Below are positions 1 to 7,714 of a DNA stretch of 14,583 bases, in pieces. The translations under genes were made by a program, and so were the position numbers. This DNA is from Isotricha intestinalis. Its lineage: Eukaryota; Ciliophora; Litostomatea; Vestibuliferida; Isotrichidae. The stretch covers positions 1 through 14,583 of the forward strand of contig JAJJLU010004344.1 of assembly GCA_023807065.1 (NCBI GenBank). The letters are read 5' to 3'. The notes beneath the pieces are model-generated. The model saw only the letters and a program-made list of their open reading frames with translations. It made no database searches and was not told the origin of the DNA. The stretch's first letter is position 1, and every line of letters starts with the position of its first letter.

Positions 1-1
1 T

Positions 2-34
2 ATAATTTTAGTTCCACAAAGTAAAGGACAATAA
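2..34 (+). CDS. possible C-terminal end of a truncated upstream gene
   Basis: The first bases of the window read, in frame 2, as ten sense codons followed by TAA: Ile-Ile-Leu-Val-Pro-Gln-Ser-Lys-Gly-Gln-stop. The codons GTT, CCA, CAA, AGT, GGA and CAA are richer in G and C than the spacer that follows directly, and the stop is TAA as in every gene here. This is what the tail of a plus-strand gene entering from the left would look like, convergent with the kinase at 215-1315. Ten codons are far too few to prove coding, and no family can be named. Confidence 0.25.
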   Translation: MILVPQSKGQ

Positions 35-214
35 ATTTTAAATGAAGACATCTAAAATTTAAATAATTATGAAAGAAAAGAAAATTATTTATATGAAAAG
101 AAATAAATTTTTTTCGCATATTTTTAAAAAATATGATTAGTGGAAAATGGTTATTAATTAAATATTTTAATATATAAATTTTAAAAATTAAATTTAATTA
201 AAACAATTATATAT

Positions 215-1315
215 TTAAATATTTTTAATTCCTGCTAAATAATAATTAAAACTTCTAATATTATCAGTAACAATATTAATCAAAAATTTTTCTAAATCAT
301 TAATTTTTTCTTTTTCTTGAAAAACTAAATCAGCTCCTTTAATCCAAGGATCTTTTAAAGCATCATAAATAGAAATTCTTTTTGAAATATCTTTTTCAAG
401 TAAATAACTTAAAAAATTAGTAAAATAAGTAGAAAATTTTTTAATTGTATTTGGAAAATCCAATTTGTTTTTTTCTATTTTATTTTTAATTTCTTGAAAA
501 TTTTTTTTATCTTTAAAAGTCAATTTATAAGGATATTCAGCATAAGCTAAATTATATAATAAAATACCAAAAGAAAACATATCAATTTTATTACATTCAT
601 TAGGTAAAATTTCTTTATGACCTAAAATTTCAGGAGACATAAATAAACTAGTTCCTGCAAAAGGAAGAAGAATTTTTTTATTTTTTTCAAATCCAGCATA
701 TGTAAAGCTAACTGAAAAATCAGTTAATTTAATATTTAAGTTTTCATCAATTAAAACATTTTGATGTTTAATATCTGTATGAACTATTTGACTATTATGA
801 CAATAATATAATGCATCTAATATTTGTTTTGATATATATACTAATAAAGTTTCACTTAATGTTTTTTTTTTTATTAATTTTTTTTGAAAATACTCTAAAT
901 CATGATATTTTGCTAGTTCTAAAACAATACATGAAATTTCATCTGGTATTTCATATACTCCATATAAAAGAGTTATATTTTTTTGCTTTAATTTATTTAA
1001 AAAATATATTTCATGTGATATTCTTCTTTTTATTTTATCTTTTTTCTCTCTTTTCATATCAAGAAGACTATTTATTATGAATTTTAATGCAACTTTTTTA
1101 TTTGAATTTTTCTTCACTTTTCCTTCATATACTATTCCACTACTTCCACTATTAATATAACTTAATATTTCTAAATCTTCATTGAAACGAACAGATTTTT
1201 GAACTAAATTTTTTATATTTTTTATTTCTTGATATTGTTGTTTTGATGTTTGATTAGATTGATTATTTACTAATTTATTATTTATATTTTGTTTTTGACC
1301 ATAAATAACTTCCAT
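215..1315 (-). CDS. protein kinase with a DFS motif in place of DFG
   Basis: This 366-residue protein has a basic, Asn/Gln-rich N-terminus (about 1-45) and a complete Ser/Thr-type kinase domain (about 48-325). Visible motifs are the glycine loop G57-S-S-G60-x-V62, the VALK lysine K78, the alpha-C glutamate E102, the catalytic loop H179-T-D181 with K183 and N186, D199-F200-S201 where DFG is usual, G221-T...S-P228-E229 (APE-like), D245-x-x-S-F-G250 and the subdomain XI arginine R313. The ATP lysine, both aspartates and N186 are present, so it is probably active. The HTD and DFS variants set it apart from mainstream kinases; I recall similar DFS kinases in ciliates, with the same kind of short helical tail (about 326-366), but the substrate is unknown. 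An in-frame TAA lies three codons before the ATG, which fixes the start. The stop is TAA. It is divergent from the gene at 1688. Confidence 0.9.
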   Translation of the reverse strand: MEVIYGQKQNINNKLVNNQSNQTSKQQYQEIKNIKNLVQKSVRFNEDLEILSYINSGSSGIVYEGKVKKNSNKKVALKFIINSLLDMKREKKDKIKRRISHEIYFLNKLKQKNITLLYGVYEIPDEISCIVLELAKYHDLEYFQKKLIKKKTLSETLLVYISKQILDALYYCHNSQIVHTDIKHQNVLIDENLNIKLTDFSVSFTYAGFEKNKKILLPFAGTSLFMSPEILGHKEILPNECNKIDMFSFGILLYNLAYAEYPYKLTFKDKKNFQEIKNKIEKNKLDFPNTIKKFSTYFTNFLSYLLEKDISKRISIYDALKDPWIKGADLVFQEKEKINDLEKFLINIVTDNIRSFNYYLAGIKNI

Positions 1316-1687
1316 TTTTATTTAGTTTTTAATATTTTTTCTTAAATTTTATAAGGTCAATGATTAAAATTAAAAAAAATTTTTTATTATTTTATAAAAA
1401 TAAAAGATTTAATCACTTAATTTGAAGAAAATATAGAAATAATAATTAGATTTTGTTTCATAGGTTTTCCTATTATTTATCTATAAAATTAATTTAATAA
1501 TTCATGCATATTCATTTTATTTTGTATAAATTTTGCTTATTATTACGTGTTCAACTAAAAAAATATAATATAAAAACTAAAATTATAAATAATCAATATT
1601 TTAATTTATAATTAAAGAAATAAATTATGATAAATCAAGAAAATTAATAATAACCAATTTTTCAACAATAAACAATTTAAATATTAA
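1316..1687. other. AT-rich divergent intergenic region
   Basis: This 372-bp spacer lies between two divergent start codons, so it should hold both promoters. I see only AT-rich sequence and homopolymer runs, with no recognisable promoter motif. A seven-codon upstream ORF (ATG at 1627, TAA at 1645-1647) sits about 40 bases before the plus-strand gene. It would matter only if transcription starts before 1627. Confidence 0.5.
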
Positions 1688-2677
1688 ATGATAATTAAAA
1701 TTTATAAAAAAATGAAAAAAGAAGTAGAAGAAATCAAAGATTATCAAATAAAACAAACATTTTCTGAAGCAGCAAGACATTTTCATGGAATATTTAAAAC
1801 AATTGGTGTTGAATCTTTTATAAAAAAATATGAAGAAGAAGGAAAAACAAAAACAAAAAAAAATGAATTGAAAAAATTATCAGTTTCAGAATATTTAGAT
1901 CAATTATGTAAGGAAAAAAATTTAAATAATTATAAAAAAAACATAAAATTAAATAATGGAAATTCAATATCTGTTGTCAACAAATTTATAAATAATAAAA
2001 AAAATAATAATATTGATATTTTCTCTGAAGATTATATTCCTCCATTTTACATAAAACCAAATTTACTTCGTGTAAAAGAAAAAAATGAAAAACAAAAAGA
2101 AAAATCAAATTTTTTAATTGAAAAAATGAAAAAAAAATTAAAATTACCTCCATTGGGAAAATACAATATAAAAGAAAATATTATTAGAAAACATATTCCA
2201 GCTATTTGTTTTTCGAATACTAATTTTAGAAAAAATTCTAGTTCTAACTCATCATGCAAAAAAGTAATAAAAGAAAAAATAAATAAATATTATAATAAAC
2301 ATATCAAAATTAACAGTTTAAATAATGAAGAAAGAAATAAACCTAATAATATAATAAATTACTTTTGGAAAGAAAATATTAAATTTACACCTCTTAAAAA
2401 TCAGATGAAAAAAAATAAAAGTGAAATGAATATTAATGAAACTAATTCTATTCAAAAAAATCTTTTTTCTACTCATTTAAAAATAAAAGCTTCAAGAAAT
2501 AAGAAAAAAAGAAATATTATTTTAAAAAGTTATAGTAATAACAATGATAATAAAAATATAAGTTTTGATGTATTTATAAAAAAAATTCGTTTAATTGATA
2601 AAAAAAAAGAAAAAATACACAAACCACATAAATTTAATAAAAAGTATTTTATTTCAAATATATTGAATTTTAGTTAA
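1688..2677 (+). CDS. very basic protein with one degenerate PG-rich (SHIPPO-like) repeat
   Basis: This 329-residue protein is dominated by Lys, Asn and Ile and is not firmly recognised. The most informative stretch is about residues 150-181: P154-P-L-G157-x-Y159-N160, then H169-I-P171-x-x-x-F175 and R181. That order (P-x-x-G-x-YN, about ten residues, a P, then F and a basic residue) resembles one sperm-tail PG-rich (STPGR/SHIPPO) repeat, a motif common in proteins of cilia and the cell cortex. Elsewhere there is an N-terminal helical segment (about 10-50), a Ser/Asn-rich linker (about 182-190) and a Lys-rich C-terminus. No membrane segment or signal peptide is visible. The start is uncertain. 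A TAA sits immediately before the ATG at 1688, but Met9 (1712) has the better A-rich context, like the other starts in the window. It is the only plus-strand gene and converges with homospermidine synthase. A ciliary or cytoskeletal role is inference. Confidence 0.75.
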   Translation: MIIKIYKKMKKEVEEIKDYQIKQTFSEAARHFHGIFKTIGVESFIKKYEEEGKTKTKKNELKKLSVSEYLDQLCKEKNLNNYKKNIKLNNGNSISVVNKFINNKKNNNIDIFSEDYIPPFYIKPNLLRVKEKNEKQKEKSNFLIEKMKKKLKLPPLGKYNIKENIIRKHIPAICFSNTNFRKNSSSNSSCKKVIKEKINKYYNKHIKINSLNNEERNKPNNIINYFWKENIKFTPLKNQMKKNKSEMNINETNSIQKNLFSTHLKIKASRNKKKRNIILKSYSNNNDNKNISFDVFIKKIRLIDKKKEKIHKPHKFNKKYFISNILNFS

Positions 2678-3155
2678 ATTCGCTTTCTTGCTCAAAAAAA
2701 ATTCTAAAGAAATTACTAGTATAAGTCCTTTTATTTTATCCATTTAGTTCAATAGAATAATTATTTTTGTTATTAGTATTTAATAATTAATTATAAATAT
2801 TTAAAATAAATCTGAAATTTTAAACATTTTATATAATAAATCATATTGACTTAATTAAATGAAGTTTTTCAAAATAATCAATTTTAAAGATAAAAAAAGG
2901 AAAAAAAAATCTGAAAAATAAAAAATAATAAAAAATAATAAAAAATCTCTACCCTAAAGATAGAAATTTTACCTTAATCTAAATAATTAAATTAAATCCT
3001 TTTAAATATTAAAAACTCTAAAAATCAAAAAAAAAACAAAACCTAATTTACAAAACTAAAATATCAAAAAAAAAAGAGAAAAAAACAACCTAAAATCCCA
3101 AAAAAAAAACTCAATTTTTTATAAAAAAATAAAAAACCCAGCATAAGGTAAGAAT
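2678..3155. other. convergent 3' spacer with strong strand skew
   Basis: This 478-bp spacer between two converging genes must hold both 3' ends. Its right half (about 2941-3140) is almost free of G on the plus strand while C is common, with several A runs of nine or ten. The minus-strand transcript of homospermidine synthase would therefore have a U- and G-rich 3' UTR. I see no ORF, no clear hairpin and no definable terminator. Confidence 0.5.
2915..2946. repeat. short A-rich tandem repeat (decamer)
   Basis: Two exact copies of AAAAATAATA (2921-2940) are flanked by partial copies on both sides. It is a simple-sequence repeat in the convergent spacer and no function is implied. Confidence 0.7.
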
Positions 3156-4544
3156 TTAAAGAATATTAAGATCGAAATCCATATCTTCCTTCTTACTGAT
3201 AAGCATATCCCATTGAGAAGGAATATCGAATTCTAAATCACAATCCCAAATAGTCCCTAAATATGGTTTAGCAATTTCCATAATTTTTTCAGAATCAAAA
3301 TCATGAGGCATACACAATCCTAAATTAGGGTTCATAACAGCAAAAACTAAATGAGAAACAACACCAGCAGCAACTTGTAAAGTAGTAGGATTACTAATAC
3401 AACCAACATCTCTACATTGTTCACAACTTACAATAGAACCATACCATCTTGATGGTATATCTTTCCTAGAACTAATTAATGTGGCTCCCATTGTTTCACT
3501 TCCTTTTAATGGTCCTCCTGTTATTTCATCTATTACTGCTTTTGGTAATTTTTCCCATCCTTCTTTCTCCATATCTAAACGAGGAAGTCTTGATGGATGA
3601 TATACAAAAGCTACTGTTGGTACATGAGTTGAATTAGAAAATATTTTTGATATTTCTAATGTTTCTGGATGACGAACACATTTTCCTGTAAATATTTTAA
3701 ATGGAGATGCTGTTTTTAAATATAATGGATATGGAGTAACAACACTTAATGGAATACTTCCTTTTATTTCTTTATATCCTTCTTTTGTTAATGATTCTTT
3801 ATCTTTTGTTCCTAATGATACTTCTGATGCTATATTCCATTCTTCATGAAAAGAGATTGGACACCATGAATTTGTTACTTTACCTTCATAAATTTTTCTA
3901 TCTCTTGGTTCTATATCTTCTATTTCTGATATATGAATTGTATCTACTTGCATTATTTCTGCTAAAGATGCTAAATCATTTTTATCTAATGCTTCTTTTA
4001 TTTTTTCATAATCTGGTACTTCCTTTTCTATTGCTTCTTTTGCCATATTTCTTATTCCTAAAATACAAAAATGTGTTATCATTCCTGGATTAGCTCCACT
4101 ATCAATACATCCCGTAAATGTTGGTTTATATTTTTCTCTATAATCATACATTGCTTGATAAAGAGAATATTGATTTGGATATGGATTGTCTTCATATTCT
4201 TCTAAAGATGCGTTTAAATATATTATTCCTTTTTTTTCATTACATGCTTTTATTATATCTAATGATTCTGAACAACCAAAAAAATCTAATATTAAGTCTT
4301 CATCATAAATTATTTTTGAGATTTCCGATTGTAATTTTCCACATTCGAATTCTTTTTCTAAACGAGATACTTTTAAATCTTTAAACATTGAAAGTTCTGA
4401 ATCATATATTCTTCTTCTATCTATTAACACAAATGATTCTATTGGAATTTTATCTAATATTAATGGAACAGCTGCTTTTGCTACTCCTCCAAAACCAAGA
4501 ATTAAACATCTTCTTGGTTTAATTTCTTTATTTAAATTTGACAT
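3156..4544 (-). CDS. hss: homospermidine synthase, bacterial type
   Basis: The 462-residue product matches the NAD-dependent bacterial-type homospermidine synthase, usually about 470-480 residues. This enzyme joins two putrescines, or spermidine plus putrescine, to make sym-homospermidine. It belongs to the saccharopine-dehydrogenase-like fold and is unrelated to the plant enzyme derived from deoxyhypusine synthase. The N-terminus has the Rossmann dinucleotide motif G17-F-G19-G20. Family blocks follow: D148-S-G-A-N152-P-G-M, a Trp with a Glu eight residues on (W227 and E235, matching the substrate-site Trp/Glu pair I recall for the Blastochloris enzyme), G343-G-P-L-K-G-S-E350, W367, and N385-P-x-x-L-Q-V-A-A-G394. 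No targeting peptide is visible, so it is probably cytosolic. The C-terminal third of the gene is richer in G and C than the spacers and the other genes. Carboxynorspermidine dehydrogenase is a related but less likely alternative because of the length and the NPxxLQVAAG block. Bacterial ancestry is plausible. Confidence 0.93.
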   Translation of the reverse strand: MSNLNKEIKPRRCLILGFGGVAKAAVPLILDKIPIESFVLIDRRRIYDSELSMFKDLKVSRLEKEFECGKLQSEISKIIYDEDLILDFFGCSESLDIIKACNEKKGIIYLNASLEEYEDNPYPNQYSLYQAMYDYREKYKPTFTGCIDSGANPGMITHFCILGIRNMAKEAIEKEVPDYEKIKEALDKNDLASLAEIMQVDTIHISEIEDIEPRDRKIYEGKVTNSWCPISFHEEWNIASEVSLGTKDKESLTKEGYKEIKGSIPLSVVTPYPLYLKTASPFKIFTGKCVRHPETLEISKIFSNSTHVPTVAFVYHPSRLPRLDMEKEGWEKLPKAVIDEITGGPLKGSETMGATLISSRKDIPSRWYGSIVSCEQCRDVGCISNPTTLQVAAGVVSHLVFAVMNPNLGLCMPHDFDSEKIMEIAKPYLGTIWDCDLEFDIPSQWDMLISKKEDMDFDLNIL

Positions 4545-5884
4545 TTTTTTTATTGGTTTACAGTTTTTAATTATATAAAAAAAATATTGGAACGAGTTAT
4601 ATCTGAAAATTAAGGGTAATTTAATTTTTTTACTTTTTTAAATTTTTGTTTTATTTTGGCTTATTTTGGGAAAGATGATTTTATTTTAATTATTAATTCA
4701 TTTGACATTTTATAAATATTGATTTTTAAGTTTTATATTTTAGGATTATGAATATATTATTAAAAGGAAAAAATTGAGAGATGTTTTTAACATTTGATAA
4801 TTATATTATTGAAAAAAATATTCTATTAATTTTGTAATTTAAATAGTATTATTTTTTGAATTGTTTTACAATAGAAATAAGTAAAATATGATGAAATAAA
4901 ATTTAAAAAAAATTATATATTTAAATCATGTTTAATTGATATAATAATGTTGAATTGAATTATTAATATTCTTAAATAAAGTGTTGTGAATGAGGAAAAA
5001 TTTCAAATCCTGTAAAGATGACTATAGATTTTAATTTTTGTTATAAATAATTATATAAAATGGCAAATATATTATATTTATTCTTTTATACGGAAATATT
5101 TGAAAAAAAATTTTAATGAGATTTTCTAAAACTAAAACTTAATTTGAATTCCCCAAAAAAAAATAAAAAATTTATATCTTAATAAAAAAAATTTTATTTT
5201 TAGACAAAAAATTTTTATGAATGAATGTTTATTTGTTAATGACTTAAAAAAATTAAATTTATTATATAAAATTATATATATTTTTATTTTTATAAAAAAG
5301 AATATTTTTTTCTAGAATTAAAAAAAAAATAAACTTATTTAAATAATAATTAATTTTATTATCTTTTTTCTTTTCATATTTAAATGCATGAAGTAGAATC
5401 AATAGAGAAACTTTTTAGGATTATTCTTATTTTTTCATAAAGCTTTTTCTCTTAAATAAAAAACTATAACTTATATAATATTCGTTATTAATAATATTTT
5501 GATTAGAATTAAAATTATAAGATTTCCTTTTTCTTAATTATAACCAAATTCATATTTTTATTTTCACTTTTGAATTATGTAATTTTACATATATATTTTA
5601 TATTTATAAAAACATATTCAAAATATTTCATTTAGATTTCTTTGAATAATCCACTGATTGAATTTTCCTATTTTTCCTAAAAAATATTTCCAATTCATCT
5701 TTAATTTTTTTGTGGAATTTATGAAAACTATATACTTATGTTTTTTTCATGTGATTTTTTTTTTATACATGTTTTATAAAATAAATTTATTTTATTTTTT
5801 AATTTTTAAGACATTATAAAAAGTATCTCATTAAAATATTAGTTATTTTACACATTTATAATATATAATACTATTTTCTTCATA
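4545..5884. other. AT-rich intergenic region without a supported gene
   Basis: This 1340-bp spacer has no standard-code ORF of useful length. A small, slightly GC-richer patch at about 4981-5116 includes an 18-codon ATG ORF (5060-5116), but reading frames this short are expected by chance in such DNA. The right end should carry the 3' UTR of the minus-strand gene at 5885 and the left end the promoter of homospermidine synthase. No motif could be assigned to either. Confidence 0.5.
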
Positions 5885-6433
5885 TTAAAATATTAAACAT
5901 GATTCACATTTACAGAATTCTTTATTTGTTTTATTTATATTTTCTGAATTTCCATTATAATTTTTATCATTTTCCAAATTATTTTTATTTTGATCAATGA
6001 AAAAAACAGTTTTCAAAGGTTGATTGTTTTCATCAAAAGCAAATTTAACTGATTTATGTTCATGATCATGTTCTATTTCATCATCATTAACTAAACTATT
6101 TTTTTTTAAAATTGATTTAGTTTTTCTTTTATTAATATGAGGAGTTAATTCTCTATCTGTAGATGAAAATAAATCATTATTTCCTTTTAAATTAGATAAA
6201 TTATGATTAAAAGTATTTACTCTACCAATTGAATTATCATTATAAATATTTATTTTTAAACGATTTTCATCAGGTGATTTAAATGATGGAACAAATCTAT
6301 TTCTTCTTATTGGAGAATGTTCATAATTATTATTCTTTATTTTTATTTTTAATTCAGGAAGCTTTGTAAAGTGCTTTCTATGTGAATTTTCATTCAAATC
6401 ATTTGTATTTCCTTTATGAATTGATATTGACAT
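5885..6433 (-). CDS. putative protein phosphatase 1 regulator with SILK and RVxF motifs and a CaaX tail
   Basis: This 182-residue, hydrophilic and probably disordered protein has no recognisable globular domain, but its short motifs are informative. Residues 107-110 are S-I-L-K, the SILK docking motif for protein phosphatase 1 (PP1). Residues 127-131 are K-S-V-K-F, a fit to the RVxF consensus. SILK lies N-terminal to RVxF, with 16 residues between, the order seen in known PP1 partners such as inhibitor-2 and KNL1. A hydrophobic T-V-F-F segment follows at 142-145. The last four residues, C179-L-I-F182, fit a CaaX prenylation box, with Phe favouring geranylgeranylation. C174 and C176 just upstream could be palmitoylated. 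Ser-Pro and Thr-Pro sites (S40, S53, T97) could be phosphorylated. My inference is a membrane-anchored PP1 targeting or inhibitory subunit. The motifs are short, so chance matches are possible, but their combination makes that less likely. Confidence 0.8.
   Translation of the reverse strand: MSISIHKGNTNDLNENSHRKHFTKLPELKIKIKNNNYEHSPIRRNRFVPSFKSPDENRLKINIYNDNSIGRVNTFNHNLSNLKGNNDLFSSTDRELTPHINKRKTKSILKKNSLVNDDEIEHDHEHKSVKFAFDENNQPLKTVFFIDQNKNNLENDKNYNGNSENINKTNKEFCKCESCLIF
5888..5899 (-). other. CaaX box codons (Cys-Leu-Ile-Phe) at the C-terminus
   Basis: These are the last four codons before TAA and encode Cys-Leu-Ile-Phe. Two further cysteines lie three and five residues upstream. The pattern fits a C-terminal prenylation signal with possible nearby palmitoylation. 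Confidence 0.55.
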
Positions 6434-7714
6434 TAAAAAAATTTTTATTAATATTTTATAAAAGAAAATGGATTTAAAGTTATTAAATTTTCATTTATAA
6501 ATTCTTTATAATTCAAAATTACTTTATAAATCCAGATAATAATAATTATTAAATAATTTTGAGAAGAATAAAAGTAAATTTAAAAATAAAAATAAAAAAT
6601 AAAAATAAAAATAAAAGAATTTTATATTTAAAAAAGAAACAATTATAAGGCATTAAACTAATAAAATATATATTATTGGTTTATTACAAACATATATTCA
6701 ATCTTAGAACAACAAAATTTATTAATTTGATGGAAAGAAAAGATTTGTTTTTATAAGTTAATAAAAATAAATTATTTATAATAATAATTTCCTTTTAAAT
6801 CCTTTAACAATTCAATATGAAATTAATTCAATTTCTAGAATTTTATTCCCTGATTAATTTTTACTGAAAAGTTCCTTAAAATGGAAAGAAATAACTTTTT
6901 GAATTTAATTGATGAATGCAAAAGTTTAATAATTTATAAATTAGATGAAATATATAAATAAAATTCAAATACATAATCAAGACAATAATAACTTAATAAA
7001 GGTAAATATAAAAAAACCATTAAAAAGAATAAAAATCCATAATAATAGTACTAAATTAAATTAATCAATAAAAATTCTGATAATTAAGATATTAATAATG
7101 GAAATAAAACATTAACTCAATTGAATAATTTAAATATCAAAATTTATTCTAATTCACTTTAAATAAAATATTTTAAGACAATAATGTATTGATATTAAAA
7201 AATAAAATATTAAAAGAAATAGTAAGAATAATTAATAAAAAAAGATAAATATTTGTTTAACAATTATTAAAAATTCAAAAATAAAAAGAAATAAAGTGTT
7301 TTAAATAATAATAAAGAAAAAAGTAATTACGATAATATTTGGATTAACAAAATTTAAAAAAATTACAATTATTTCTTTTAAATATGTTGGAAGAAAAATT
7401 TTAAAATTAGTTTTTATGTATATAAAAAAAATCACACACATTTTAGAATATAAATATTGTATAATAATAATTTATCATATGGGTCTTAAGTTTTAACATT
7501 ATTAAATATAATACAGTTAATACACAATAAAATCTAAAAATCAGAGAATAAAACAGTTGTTCCATTAATTTTTTCCAGATATAACATTATGAAGAGTATT
7601 TACTATAAGAAAATAAGATATTTTTTATATTATTTTAAATATTATAATTACTATTTTCCTTATTAATTTACAATAATCATAAAAAAATGATTTATTAAAT
7701 AAAACATCATCAAT
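6434..7714. other. AT-rich intergenic region without a supported gene
   Basis: This 1281-bp spacer separates two minus-strand genes. It contains an A-rich hexamer repeat at 6581-6616. A plus-strand ATG at 6881 opens 26 standard codons and ends at TAA. If TAA and TAG are ignored, that frame runs to 7690 with one TGA at 7190, but its codon make-up looks like random AT-rich DNA. No gene is called. Confidence 0.5.
6581..6616. repeat. (TAAAAA)n tandem repeat
   Basis: Six tandem units of TAAAAA occur here, one with an extra A and the last ending in G. It lies about 150 bp upstream of the start codon of the minus-strand gene at 6433, so within its likely promoter region. A role as a nucleosome-free poly(A)-like tract is possible but unproven. 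Confidence 0.8.

Noticed and set aside
811..1080. Plus-strand ORF of 89 codons over the first kinase
   Set aside because: It is antisense to a well-supported kinase domain and its Leu/Phe/Ile-rich product is what reverse reading of Lys/Asn-rich codons yields.
2047..2259. Minus-strand ORF of 70 codons
   Set aside because: Antisense to the plus-strand basic protein; Phe/Ser-rich low-complexity product with no motif.
3749..4384. Two plus-strand ORFs (3749-4093 and 4118-4384) that look like membrane proteins
   Set aside because: They lie opposite the homospermidine synthase gene, whose motifs are clear; the Leu/Phe/Tyr richness comes from the complementary strand of AT-rich codons.
5060..5116. 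18-codon plus-strand ORF in a slightly GC-richer patch
   Set aside because: Too short, no family, and such frames are frequent by chance in AT-rich spacers.
5140..5170. CCCC followed by A run as a possible ciliate telomere repeat
   Set aside because: A single CCCCA occurrence without tandem repetition, inside a spacer.
6212..6223. Arg-Val-Asn-Thr-Phe (residues 71-75) as a second RVxF motif in the PP1-like protein
   Set aside because: Two residues separate Val from Phe, whereas the consensus allows one.
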